Positions 26,501 to 35,466 of a DNA stretch of 64,000 nucleotides are shown in pieces. Made by a program: the position numbers and the translations under genes. Location: the NCBI RefSeq assembly GCF_000153205.1, contig NZ_CH672427.1, forward strand, positions 1,962,541 to 2,026,540. Direction: 5' to 3'. The stretch's first letter is position 1. Each line of letters starts with the position of its first letter. Source of the stretch: Nitrococcus mobilis Nb-231 (GTDB taxonomy: Bacteria; Pseudomonadota; Gammaproteobacteria; Nitrococcales; Nitrococcaceae). The notes below the pieces were generated by a model that was given only the letters and a program-made list of their open reading frames with translations, did no database searches and was not told the origin of the DNA.

Positions 26501-27134
26501 GGTATTTATCCAGTTGCGCGTTGAGCTGGGCGATTTTCGCCGAGACGCCCGCGACCGCGAGCCGGGCACGGCGATGCGCGTCGACGAACTCAGTCAGGTT
26601 GGTGGCGAGCGGCTTGCCGCCGCTGCCGAGCCCCACGTACTCCGCGGCCCTGACGGTATCCGGCACATACCGTCTCTCCTCGCCGGCGATATAGGCGGCG
26701 ACGTAGTCTTCGAACTTGCGCTTGGCCTCGTTGTAGCGAGCAAGCAGCGCGGCGTCCTTTTTGCGAAAGTCGGTGCAGAACTGCTTTTCGGCGTCCAGCA
26801 CTAGAGGCCGCTTAGCCGCACAGGTCTCCATGTATTTAACACCGTCATCGCTTGCGCGTCGTTCGTTGAGCTTGCTCAGGCGCCACTTGGCGAACCTGTA
26901 GGAAGTGTGCTGGCTCAGCCTTTGCCACTCGCGTTGCAAAAACGCGTAGATGGCCTGATCACGTTGGTACTCGGGGTCGTTTTCGTGCTCCTCGATGGCA
27001 TCCTGCAGGGCGTGAATGGTGCGGCAGCCGGGCATCTCGTCAGCCCCGAAGACAGGCGCGGCCCCGCCGAGTAGCGCCGCGCAAAACGCGGCCAGCAGAG
27101 GCTTCGGGACGGGGGTGCGGACATCTGCGCTCAT
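26451..27134 (-). CDS. Secreted helical protein of unknown function
   Basis: This is a 227-aa protein with a signal peptide (PLLAAFCAALLGGAAPVFGA) and a mostly helical, charged mature part with scattered cysteines (MPGCRTIH, METCAAKR, KQFCTDF, ARCARSGD). The long Lys/Glu/Arg-rich stretch (~100-220) may form a coiled coil. I do not recognise the family. The start at 27134 is fixed by GGAGG 5 nt upstream. It sits directly before the Sel1 gene, suggesting a joint periplasmic role. Confidence 0.7.
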   Translation of the reverse strand: MSADVRTPVPKPLLAAFCAALLGGAAPVFGADEMPGCRTIHALQDAIEEHENDPEYQRDQAIYAFLQREWQRLSQHTSYRFAKWRLSKLNERRASDDGVKYMETCAAKRPLVLDAEKQFCTDFRKKDAALLARYNEAKRKFEDYVAAYIAGEERRYVPDTVRAAEYVGLGSGGKPLATNLTEFVDAHRRARLAVAGVSAKIAQLNAQLDKYRDKYPEVVARCARSGD

Positions 27135-27271
27135 AACCACCTCCGCAACCGGGTATGCGCGCTGCCACCCTGCCGCGCTTTGGCGAGGCCGGAAAACCCC
27201 TCTCTTGTATCGAATATAGTCAGGTTGAGCGGATTTATCGAAACGATGCCGACGCGGCACAGCCGAACTGT

Positions 27272-27297
27272 TATATCTGAAATTGCATATATCTGAA
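27272..27297 (+). promoter_or_regulatory. Two direct TATATCTGAA repeats upstream of arsR
   Basis: TATATCTGAA occurs at 27272-27281 and again at 27288-27297 (16-bp period, about 1.5 helical turns), followed by another A/T patch (GCATATATTT). The arsR start is ~95 bp downstream. It is a candidate operator/promoter region for autoregulation by the ArsR protein. This is inference from position and repetition. Confidence 0.4.
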
Positions 27298-27389
27298 TAC
27301 ACGCATATATTTCCAACCATCGCCGCCCGGCTTCCATGGCCTTCGCCGCCGGATCCCTTTGACTTTGAATCGTTTAGGTCAACGAGCGC

Positions 27390-27804
27390 ATGGACGTACC
27401 GCTTGAAACAGACGACTCGACGACACCGCACTGCAGCCCGAAGCGCTCTTCCGCGCCCTGTCCGAGCGCACGCGGCTGCGGGCGGCCGTGCTGCTGGCAC
27501 GCTCGGGCGAGCTCTGCGTCTGCGAGCTCATGATCGCCCTGCGCGTGCCCCAACCGAAAATGTCACGTCACTTGGCCGTGCTGCGCGAGACGGGGCTCGT
27601 GGACGCGCGCCGGGACCGGGTCTGGATCCATTACCGCCTCGCCGGCGCCTTCCCCGCCTGGGCGCGCGAGACAATTCACGCCGTCGCCGATGGGTGTTCT
27701 CACCAGCCCCCGTTCACGCAGGACGACGAGCGTCTGCAACGCATGCCCGACCGACCGACCGACCCGGCGGGCGTTGTTCAATCTGACCGGCTGGGAGCGA
27801 CCCA
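27390..27804 (+). pseudogene. arsR: ArsR-family repressor with a frameshift near its start
   Basis: The start MDVPLETDDST (ATG 27390) is one base out of frame with the body LQPEALFRALSERTRLRAAVLLARSGELCVCELM, followed by PQPKMSRHLAVLRETGLVDARRD (winged helix, DNA recognition) and VWIHYRL. The CVCEL pair is the metalloid-sensing motif position. A single missing base between 27415 and 27435 would explain it. The body frame has no stop before arsC, so a second indel near the 3' end is likely. Next to an arsC start, it was probably an arsenic operon. Confidence 0.72.
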
Positions 27805-27870
27805 TGTCCAGACCGTTACACGCGCTCTTTGTCTGCACCCGCAACGCCTGCCGCTCCCAGATGGCCGAGC
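27804..27870 (+). pseudogene. arsC: ArsC-type arsenate reductase, first ~22 codons
   Basis: MSRPLHALFVCTRNACRSQMAE contains the CX5R(S) loop (CTRNACRS) of low-molecular-weight phosphatase-type arsenate reductases. Similarity ends at about 27870, where RAYT-associated DNA begins. The gene has been truncated by that insertion or rearrangement. Confidence 0.75.
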
Positions 27871-27878
27871 AAAGGGCA

Positions 27879-27912
27879 GGGTCAGACCCATGCAAGCAAT
27901 TGACATGCATGG
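27879..27912. repeat. REP-like palindromes at the RAYT left side
   Basis: GGGTC-A-GACCC (27879-27889) is immediately followed by a hairpin with arms CCATGCA (27888-27894) and TGCATGG (27906-27912). Paired palindromes of this kind lie beside RAYT genes and are their recognition substrates. It sits exactly at the arsC truncation point. Confidence 0.5.
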
Positions 27913-27992
27913 TGGTTCTGCGGTATCCGGGCGCGATTTCTGCCTTAGATGCTGCATTTTGAAGTTGAAAACGACGCTTCAGGGAGGAAGCC

Positions 27993-28752
27993 GATGCCCC
28001 GCGCCCCACCGCTACCATCCGCCAGGTTGCATCTGGCACATCACGCATCGCTGCCACCAAACAAAGGGCGTTTCTGCTCAAGTTCACGCGCGATCGCAGG
28101 CGCTGGCAACACGGGCTGTTCGAGGCCAGGAAGCGCTTCGGGTTGCAGGTTCTCAACTGCATCGCGACGTCCAATCCCGTCCACTCCCGGGTGCAAGTCG
28201 AGGGCAAGGCGAGATCGCGCCCAGCGTGCAGCTTATCGCAGGGCGTACAGATCAAGAGTTCAACCGGTGCGGCCGGAAGGGGCGTTTTGGGAAGACCGCT
28301 ACCGTGCGACCGCCGTGGACAGCGCGGGTCATTGGGTCCGCTGTCTGGCCTACATCGACTTGAACATGGTCCGGGCCGGGGCAGTGCGTCATCCTGAAGC
28401 GTGGGACGCATGCGGGTCCCGGGAGATTCAACGGCCGCCCAAGCGCTATGCGGTGATTGATCGAGATGCACTTGCCGCTTTGCTTGGGCTCACCGACAGC
28501 GGCGAACTCGCCAGTGCCCAAACACGCGGGGTCGCTGATGCACTGCGAGTGCACTCGCGGAGTCGCGAACCCGTTTCGACCGAGCGCCTTGCGGCGGGTC
28601 GCCAGTCCTTTGTGGAAGAGATCCGGCTGCGGCTGGGGATCTCCGCTCGCTACCGCTCTGTCACCGCCGTTGACGGCGCCTTTTCACCCCGGGAGCCGGC
28701 CGGGGCTTATGCGGGCGATTTCGACCCCGAAACTACGCTTCTAAGCTCATGA
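27993..28752 (+). pseudogene. REP-associated tyrosine transposase (RAYT/TnpA_REP), multiply frameshifted
   Basis: Pieces in different frames reconstruct the protein: CIWHITHRCHQTK (start), LFEARKRFGLQVLNCIATSN (where family members read SNHVHLL; here SNPVHS has lost the first HUH histidine), then FWEDRY, CLAYIDLNMVRAGAVRHPEAWDACG, RQSFVEEIRLRLGISARYR and GAYAGDFDPE. At least two frameshifts and a lost catalytic residue make it dead. It disrupts the ars genes. Confidence 0.78.
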
Positions 28753-28814
28753 AAGCGACTCTTTTAAGAATAAATAAATTATATTTCATATAGTTGCGTT
28801 TGTCCGACTCTGAG

Positions 28815-29050
28815 GCTCTGTCAGCCTGCCTACGATGGTCGTCGGATTCACCCGCTACAGCCGGGATCGCAACTTTGTGGTCTTGGCGGAGAACCGCACC
28901 TTCGTGCTTGTCATGGCAATTGGCTCGATCATTGGAGCCGGCATCGGCGGGCAGCTGCTTGGAATCATGCCGAGCGCGGTTCTCCTGCCGTTGCTCGCCG
29001 GTGTTTTACTTCTTTCCGCAGCCAAGATCTGGCGACATGGACGATCTTAA
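28815..29050 (+). pseudogene. TauE/SafE exporter, C-terminal ~75 codons (second copy)
   Basis: From CAGCCTGCCTACG onwards it is ~98% identical to the 3' part of the gene at 3108-3926, ending in WRHGRS. Everything upstream is replaced by unrelated DNA. Past the stop, identity to the first copy drops sharply and then recovers toward the next gene, a mosaic pattern. Confidence 0.85.
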
Positions 29051-29190
29051 GCGCCATTCCGACGCCTCTTGCGAACTGAGCCGGGTGTGCCAACTGCATT
29101 ATCCCGCCACCTTGCTGCGCAGCGTCCGAAAAAACGTCGGATACCGCGGATTAGTCACCCTTGGGAAACGTTCTCTGATGCCAATGGAAG

Positions 29191-29855
29191 ATGAAACTGC
29201 TACTGGTTGAAGACTCCGAGCGGCTGCGCACCAGCCTCCAGCGTGGCCTGCGTGCGGCCGGATTTGCGGTGGGCGCCGCCGTCGACGGCACCGAAGCCCG
29301 CGGCTTCCTCGAGACCTATGATTACGAGCTGATCGTGCTCGATCTGATGCTGCCGCACGTGGATTGGCTAACGCTACTGCGCGGGCTAGCCAACCGGCCC
29401 GCACGGCCGCGGGTGCTGGTGCTCTCGGCGCGCGATCAGGTCGCCGACCGGGTCGAGACGCTCGATCGCGGCGCCGATGATTACTGGTCAAGCCGTTCGC
29501 ATTCGATGAGCTGCTGGCACGCCTGCATGCCTTGGCGCGACGGCCCAAACAGGCGCAGCCACCATTGCTCGAGCTCGGGGCGTTGCGCATCGACCAACGT
29601 GCCCACCGTGCGCTCGCGCACGGTCAGGTCATACCGCTCACCCCACGCGAATTTGCCCTGCTCTCGCTACTGGCGCGCCATCGCGGCCGCGTGTTCACAC
29701 GCAACGAAATACTCGAGCGCACCGCCGGCAGCGACTCGGAATCCTCCGAGCGCAGTGTCGAGGCGCTGGTATTCGGCTTGCGCCGCAAACTCGCCGCCGC
29801 CTCCCTAGACGGGCTGGTGCAAACCCGGCGCGGCATCGGCTACCTGATCCCGTGA
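29191..29855 (+). pseudogene. OmpR/PhoB-family response regulator with a 1-base deletion
   Basis: The receiver domain MKLLLVEDSERLR...IVLDLMLPH (phospho-Asp near residue 51) is followed by RGADDY, where TACTGGTC (near 29484) lacks one C relative to the expected codons for YLVKPFAFDELLARLHAL. After the shift the frame gives ARRPKQ and an intact winged-helix DNA-binding domain (PLTPREFALLSLLARHRGRVFTR...RRGIGYLIP) to 29855. It overlaps the kinase start by 4 bp. It is otherwise complete, so it is one base from function. Confidence 0.82.
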
Positions 29856-29982
29856 AAACCGGCTCATTGTCCAACCGAGTCGTACTGCTGCTCGGCAGCA
29901 CCATCGTGTTGGTGCTCAGTATCGCTGCCCTACTCATGGACCATCTGGTCGATGCAGAAATGGAACAGCGCTTCGACTCCAG
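29852..29982 (+). pseudogene. Sensor histidine kinase, N-terminal fragment
   Basis: The GTG at 29852 overlaps the regulator stop (GTGA) and opens MKTGSLSNRVVLLLGSTIVLVLSIAALLMDHLVDAEMEQRFDS, a first transmembrane helix and the start of a periplasmic loop typical of QseC/PmrB-like kinases. It ends at the ISAs1 left end near 29980. Confidence 0.75.
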
Positions 29983-30514
29983 GGCTGTTCAATGCTGAGA
30001 GAATGATGCAGATTGTCTTGTAACCTGCAGGATTACTAGTGATACTCATGCAGCTCAAGGCTTACCTATCAGCGATTCCCGATCATCGCCGGACTCAGGG
30101 CCGGATGTATGACCTAACCCACCTTCTGCTGTTCAGCATCCTGGCCGTGGTCTCGGGTGCGACCTCTTACCGAAAGATCCAACGATTCATGGATGCTCAC
30201 CGTGAACGCCTGAACGCTCTGTGCCAACTGCACTGGAAGCGCGCGCCGGCCCATACCTCCATTCGCTACGCCCTCCAGGGCTTGGCTGCCAAAGCCGTCG
30301 AGCTTGCCTTCCGTCGCCATGCCTCTGATCTGGACGGCGAGGGAGCGCAGCACGCTATATCGCCATGGAGGGCAAGACCCTGCGCGGCCGCTTCGATCAC
30401 TTCGAGGACCGCAAGGCCGCTCAGGTGCTCAGCGCACTGGCCACTAAGAGCCTGTTCATAGCCTTCGATGTGCCCGAGAACGGGAAGATGAGGAAGCAAA
30501 GCCTTGCCCAATGA
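29980..30514 (+). pseudogene. ISAs1-family element, 5' part, frameshifted and 3'-truncated
   Basis: The likely left end is CAGGGCTGTTCAATG (29980). The transposase starts at 30039 or 30048: KAYLSAIPDHRRTQGR, LLLFSILAVVSGATSYRKIQRF, KRAPAHTSIRYALQGL, DLDGEG. There a frameshift near 30345 moves the frame to YIAMEGKTLRGRFDHFEDRKAAQVLSALA, which ends at a stop at 30512-30514. This is the N-terminal third of an ISAs1 transposase. Bases 30515-30611 hold nothing I recognise. Confidence 0.8.
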
Positions 30515-30611
30515 CACCTTCTGATTCCCCGGGGCCGCTCGATAGCGGAGGGCGATGAACGAATTCATGTGAGCCTCCCTATGCTGACCCTTACCCATAA
30601 GTTCGCTGACA

Positions 30612-30996
30612 TCAGGGCGGGCGTTGACGGGCCGTGAGGATCCGAGTCAGCTCCCGGTACATCACCGTAAGGTCATCGAGTCGCTGCAGGCCACGCCAGA
30701 TGGTCTGGATGCCGGGCTCGCCGTCGCCCTTACGCCCGAGAAAGCCGCCGAGCTGAGCAACCAAGCGCATAGCCTCGCGCAAGCTGGGCTCATCGCCGGA
30801 CTGGGGGTCGGCCTTGGCGCCGGTGCGGATCAGCAGCGCCTTCCACTCATCGTCCTCGAAGTACACGCTGGCCGAGGCGTTGGCCTACTCGCGACCCTGC
30901 TTGGCCAGATGGAAGACCCGCCAGGCGACCACCAGATCGATCGCAAGGCAGCTCTCCAGGCGCTGCGCACTGCCAAGCTGGCGCTCTTCGCGGCCG
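30612..30996 (-). pseudogene. Tn5-like (IS4 superfamily) transposase C-terminal fragment
   Basis: The minus-strand frame reads EERQLGSAQRLESCLAIDLV and VAWRVFHLAKQGRE, then an in-frame TAG (30885-30887), then VYFEDDEWKALLI, LREAMRLVAQLGGFLGRKGDGEPG and WRGLQRLDDL. The LGGFLGRKGDGEPGxxTxWxGLQRLDD tail is characteristic of Tn5/IS50-type transposases. The catalytic domain is missing; the left neighbour is the ISAs1 relic and the right is the GH15 gene. Confidence 0.78.
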
Positions 30997-31263
30997 CGCT
31001 CGAGGCGACGCTGCGGTGGTGGCACGAGTGGAGCGCGCGCTGCGACGTGCGTGGCGAGTACCACGAGCCGGTGGTGCGTTCTTTGATTACGCTGAAGGCA
31101 CTGACCGACAGTGAAACCGGCGGCATGGTGGCCGCGCCGACCACTTCGCTGCCGGAGCAGCTCGGCGGCGAGCGGCGCCTGCCCGAGCGCGAGCTCGACT
31201 GGCTGAGCGGCTATGAAGGCAGCCGCCCGGTGCGAATCGGCAACGGCGCTCATACTCAGACCC

Positions 31264-32792
31264 TAATACTGCTACCTTAACGAATTCGTTGGCCGACGGA
31301 TGGCTTGGCACGCCGCATGGCGGGGCCTGGTGAGCAAGGGATAGGGCTTAGGGCGTCGTTTGACTGCACGGGGTTGTGGCAGGCGTTTTTGCCGGCCTAT
31401 TGGGGACAACGCCATCGCCTGCAGCAATGCGGTGGCAAAAGCTTGCAGTGCCTTTCCAGACAGTAGCAACAGCTGGGAGGCGGCGTTGTTGAGCAATTGT
31501 AGCGCCGATTTGAAGCTGAGTTGGCGCGGGATTTTCTCGAAGCACTGCGCGGCTCGGTTCAAGTTGGCGCGCACGAGATTGTAGGCCAACAAATGAGCCG
31601 CGATCTCTTTTCTGACCCGCTCTGGGCTCTTGCAGCGCAGCCGCTCCATGGCCATATCGGTTTTGATGCTGCGCAGATCCAACTCGATCGTCCAGCGTGA
31701 GCGGTAGTGCTCGGCCAGGGCGCGGCGGGGGTAGCGTTTGGGGTTCGATAGGGTGGTGACGTAGACGATGCCGTTGACTGCCAGCTCGCGAATGGTCAGC
31801 GTCGGCGGCAGCTTGAGGTAGTCTTGTGCGCTCATCCACACGGGCTTGCGGGGCGGCTTGGCCCATTTAATGAGATGATCCTTGGCGCCGAGTCGCTCGC
31901 CGCGGTGCCAATGCGGCTTTCGCTGGGCATGCTTTTGAAAGAGCCCCTGCACCCCGTGGTGGACCAGCAACGCCATGATCGCGTAGGTGCAGTAGTAGCG
32001 GTCGGCGAGTAGCAGGTCGCCCGGCTGCAGGGTGTGCAGGAGGGTGCTGAACAAAGAGCTCTCTCCGCTGCCCTTGCCCTGATAAGGGCCGAGGGCATAA
32101 TCGAGCACAGCACCCGCGCCGAGCGAAATCAGGGCCACGATGCGCACGATGGGAAACCCGAGGCCGGGTTGTTGGTTGCCCTGTTGGGGGAACTCACGCT
32201 GATTATCGAGCGTATCGGGCATCAGTGCGGTAGTGCCATCGGCGAGCACCACGCGATGGCCACGCCAACCCCAGGCTGAAGGCGCGCGTTGGTGCAGCGT
32301 CTGTCCGCTCTCCCGGACCGCGTTCTCCAAGGGCGCACGGGGCAGGCGTTGGCGGGCTTTGCAATACGGCCCGGTGTTGATGGAATTGGCGCTTTGGCCG
32401 CTTTGCAGCCGCTCGGACAGCACCCGCGCCACCGCGTGTTTGCACGAACCGTCCTGACTGAGCACCTGGAAGAGGAAGGCTTTCAATACCACCAAGGGGG
32501 TGAATATCCGATCACGCCCGCCGCACGCGCGTTCGGCGAACTGGCTCAACACACGGGTGGATAAAACATCGAAAAACGGCAGTCCGCGCACTTGTAGGAA
32601 GGACCTCTTCAAGCGCTGGATTTGCCATGAGCGGGCGCAGCGAATAGAGTTTTTCATGGCTAGGCTCTCGGGATCGGATGGGAGGGTTTTCTCACAATCA
32701 ATTCTATCCGAAATGCTCCGAGAGCCTAGCCTTTAATAATCACACAACTTCATGATCAATATACAATTGTGGTCGTTAAGGTAGCAGTATTA
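31264..32792 (-). mobile_element. Intact IS4-family element in the GH15 gene
   Basis: The terminal inverted repeats are TAATACTGCTACCTTAACGA (31264-31283) and its reverse complement (32773-32792), essentially perfect. An 11-bp target duplication TACTCAGACCC flanks it (31253-31263 and 32793-32803), as expected for IS4. Removing the element and one repeat restores the GH15 reading frame (HTQ joined to TQLDIYG). Confidence 0.93.
31272..32657 (-). CDS. IS4-family transposase
   Basis: This is a 461-aa DDE transposase. The catalytic residues are in VVLADGTTALMPD (Asp), LLLADRYYCTYAI (Asp, within the DRY motif) and the Y-x2-R-x3-E signature YRSRWTIELDLRSIKTDM (Glu). The length and termini match the family. 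It is probably the most recent insertion in this part of the island, because its ends and target repeat are unmutated. Confidence 0.94.
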   Translation of the reverse strand: MKNSIRCARSWQIQRLKRSFLQVRGLPFFDVLSTRVLSQFAERACGGRDRIFTPLVVLKAFLFQVLSQDGSCKHAVARVLSERLQSGQSANSINTGPYCKARQRLPRAPLENAVRESGQTLHQRAPSAWGWRGHRVVLADGTTALMPDTLDNQREFPQQGNQQPGLGFPIVRIVALISLGAGAVLDYALGPYQGKGSGESSLFSTLLHTLQPGDLLLADRYYCTYAIMALLVHHGVQGLFQKHAQRKPHWHRGERLGAKDHLIKWAKPPRKPVWMSAQDYLKLPPTLTIRELAVNGIVYVTTLSNPKRYPRRALAEHYRSRWTIELDLRSIKTDMAMERLRCKSPERVRKEIAAHLLAYNLVRANLNRAAQCFEKIPRQLSFKSALQLLNNAASQLLLLSGKALQAFATALLQAMALSPIGRQKRLPQPRAVKRRPKPYPLLTRPRHAACQAIRRPTNSLR

Positions 32793-33660
32793 TACTCAGA
32801 CCCAGCTCGACATTTACGGCGAGATTATAGATGGTCTGTATACGGCCCGACGCCATGGCATTCAGCCGGATGACGACACCTGGCGCGTCCAGCTCGAGCT
32901 GCTCAAATACCTCGAAAAACATTGGTGGGACAAGGGCTCCGGGATCTGGGAGATGCGCGGGCCGCCACGCGATTTCACCCATTCCAAGGTAATGACTTGG
33001 GTGGCGTTTGACCGCGCCGTCAAGGCGATCGGACACTTCGGCTTGGAAGGCGATGCTGCGCACTGGCGCGCGCTACGTGAGACGGTCCACAGCGAAGTCT
33101 GCGACAATGGGTTTAGCGAACGGCGCAACGCGTTCGTACAGTATTACGGCGGTGAAACACTTGATGCCGCTGGTCGGCTTCCTGCCGCCTGACGACCCGC
33201 GCATCAAGGGCACAGTCGAGACGATTCAGAACAATCTGATGAACGACGGCTTCCTCATGCGCTATTCCCTGGCGGAAGGAGCGGACGGTGTACCCGGTGA
33301 CTAAAGCGCCTTCCTCATCTGCTTGTTCTGGCTGGCCGATACTCTGGCGCTGATGGGGCGCCAAGACGAGGCGCGCGAGCTCTTCGAGCGCCTGCTTGTG
33401 ATCCGCAACGACGTCGGCTTGCTAGCAGAAGAACATGATCCGCGGCGGCAGCGTCTGCTCGGCAATTTTCCACAGGTTTTTCCCCATGTCGGGCTCATCA
33501 ATACCGCGCACAATCTGGGCCTGGAGCGGCAAGGGACGGCACTTCATCGCCTCCCCGGTCGATGAATGCAGCGGGCTTTTGCCTGGCTTGCCCGAAAGCC
33601 TAAGCCGGCCGGACGACGGCCTGCGGAGCAGCCAGCTGCCCTCACAACGTATCTCGGAAT

Positions 33661-34899
33661 TTAATCACCCCCATCCAAGCCAGGGGAGTCGGCACAGGGC
33701 ACCGTGAAGTGAAAACTCGTGCTCACGCCGGACTCCGCAGTTGCCCATAACCGGCCCCCGTGCGCCTCGACAATGGAGGCACTGATCGGCAATCCTAGCC
33801 CCATGCCCTCGGGTTTGGTGGTAAAGAAGGGATAGAAAAGCAGCTCATGAACGCCTTCAGCGAACCCCCAACCCGTGTCGCGCACGGTAATCGTCACACT
33901 ATCATCGCCCGCCCGCTCGGCTTGTATCGTGAGCTCCCGATGAGCAACCCGAGGATCGTTCATCGCCTCAAGGCTGTTACGCATCAGACTCGCTAAAACC
34001 TGCTGGATTTGAATGGGGTCGACTCTCACCCTAGGCAACGATTCAGCCAGCTCGACCCGCAGACGAACTCTTTCCTGACAGACCTCGGCGGCCATACAGA
34101 CCTCGGCGGCCATATAGTCGACCGCTCTGCGAATAAGCGCATGCAAATCCATTGATTCTCGCTGCAGCGGTGCCTTGCGCATGAGCGCGCGCAGACGCCG
34201 AATGATCTCGGCGGCCCGCTGCCCCTGCTCGGCGATCTGTTCGATTGCCGCGATAAGCGCGTCGGTACTGGCCGTGCCCGAGCGCAGCAGATTAACGCAA
34301 GCCTCGCTGTAATTGACGAGCGCGGTCAGCGGCTGATTGAGTTCGTGGGCGATCCCCGCGGCCACTTCCCCAGCAAAGTTAAGCCGCCCTCTTTTCGCGA
34401 GCGCTGCACGCAGGTGGCGTTGCTCTTCTTCGGCCAATTTCCGATCGGTGATGTCCATGAGCACATTGATCGCCCCAAGAAGCACCCCGGAATCGTCCCT
34501 GATCGGGTTAGCGTTAGCCAGCATAGTCAGACGTTTGCCGTCCGGGCGCTCAAAGATGATTTCCCGATCGTTGTATCCTACCCCCTCACGCAACGCCAAC
34601 GCCATCCAGCATTGGTCAAGCGGCAGCGGTGAACCGTCTTCTGCGGAATACAGCCGAGAAGAGCCGCAGTATCGGTCTTCGGGATCATTGAGTTTGGGGG
34701 CACGCCCCCAGAGCTCGACCGCCCGCTGGTTGTAATACATAATCAGCCCATTCGAATCACATACATACGCCCCGGCCGGTAGCCTGTCGAGCAAATGATG
34801 GAACCCCACGCCTCGCTTGAACAGAGTAGTAACCGAACTCCCTGCATGCGGGCTTCGCCTCACAGACCCCCCTTGAACCACCGCCGACTTACTCCCCAT
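33661..34899 (-). CDS. PAS-domain sensor histidine kinase (FixL/NtrB-like)
   Basis: This is a 412-aa soluble kinase. A PAS domain (~residues 30-150) has LPAGAYVCDSNGLIMYYNQRAVELWG and a C-terminal PAC segment (ANPIRDDSGVLLGAINVLMDI). The phospho-acceptor helix is GEVAAGIAHELNQPLTALVNY. The HATPase has an N-box (LASLMRNSLEAM), a G1 box (VRDTGWGF) and a G2 box (GMGLGLPISASIVEAHGG). ATG 34899 is chosen because GGAG lies 7 nt upstream. An exact 18-bp tandem duplication adds a second MAAEVC between the H-box and N-box. The nearby FixJ-type regulators are likely partners. There is no haem-binding evidence. Confidence 0.88.
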   Translation of the reverse strand: MGSKSAVVQGGSVRRSPHAGSSVTTLFKRGVGFHHLLDRLPAGAYVCDSNGLIMYYNQRAVELWGRAPKLNDPEDRYCGSSRLYSAEDGSPLPLDQCWMALALREGVGYNDREIIFERPDGKRLTMLANANPIRDDSGVLLGAINVLMDITDRKLAEEEQRHLRAALAKRGRLNFAGEVAAGIAHELNQPLTALVNYSEACVNLLRSGTASTDALIAAIEQIAEQGQRAAEIIRRLRALMRKAPLQRESMDLHALIRRAVDYMAAEVCMAAEVCQERVRLRVELAESLPRVRVDPIQIQQVLASLMRNSLEAMNDPRVAHRELTIQAERAGDDSVTITVRDTGWGFAEGVHELLFYPFFTTKPEGMGLGLPISASIVEAHGGRLWATAESGVSTSFHFTVPCADSPGLDGGD

Positions 34900-35466
34900 C
34901 GATAACTCCACCGACTGCAGCAAGCCGGCTTACCAGATCCCTTACCCATAGAACATCCCAATACAAGGATTTTACATACTAATGATAACTTATCTCGGCT
35001 ATAGATAAGCCTGATCTATGTCAATAGATTTATTGATCGATTGCCTGCCATGTGCCGATGGAAGCGGCCTCATGCAAAGCCCGCTGCTTTTGCTCTTGTA
35101 GCGAAGCTATACGACCCAGCAGCCTCGCGTCGGCCCAAGATTTGGATAGGGTAACCCCGAACGGCGCCCAGGTTCGCCCGAATACCCCAACTAGAACCGC
35201 TCGGTTATGGTATTTCAGGGATGCGGCACATGGACGTGCCGCACCCCGCACCAACCCATCTGAGCAAACGCTCACACCGCACCGATTCTTATTCGATTCG
35301 GCACAGGTGAATACACGATGAGAAGCGGTAGTGCGCCGCAGCCGATTCCGGCTATATCGTCACCGCGGGCGGCATGCTCGCCATCAGCCACCCGGGCCCC
35401 AGCCCGGCGCACGGCTATCCAGACGCCGCCGCCTCTGAGCATGGACAGTTGGTCAGGAAATCACTC
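34900..35466. promoter_or_regulatory. Intergenic region between kinase and PAS protein, with a dyad
   Basis: It is divergent. Near the kinase start, CTTATCT (34989-34995) and AGATAAG (35003-35009) form a 7-bp inverted repeat in an A/T-rich patch that also has GATCTATGTC and TTGATCGATTG. This is a candidate regulator site. The rest (35030-35460) has short open frames on both strands but no recognisable gene. Confidence 0.3.

Larger units (their letters stand above)
30997..33565 (+). pseudogene. GH15 glucoamylase/trehalase-type glycoside hydrolase, multiply broken
   Basis: Pieces of one glycoside hydrolase family 15 gene: LRWWHEWSARCDVRGEY, VVRSLITLKALTD, GGMVAAPTTSLPEQLGGE; then a jump to RRLPERELDWLSGYEGSRPVRIGN (the catalytic RNWDYRYCWLRDA block between them is deleted near 31168). 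An intact IS4 follows at 31264-32792; then QLDIYGEIIDGL, KHWWDKGSGIWEMRGPPRDF, VMTWVAFDRAV; a frameshift near 33110; and TAA at 33302-33304 before AFLICLFWLADTLALMG. The end is PQVFPHVGLINTAHNL. The N-terminal beta domain is also missing. These enzymes hydrolyse alpha-glucosidic bonds. Confidence 0.85.

Noticed and set aside
35030-35275. An 81-codon minus-strand frame upstream of the PAS kinase
   Set aside because: Part of it (SLQEQKQRALHEAAS) looks helical, but there is no ribosome site, no family match and no clear codon signal. Left as intergenic.
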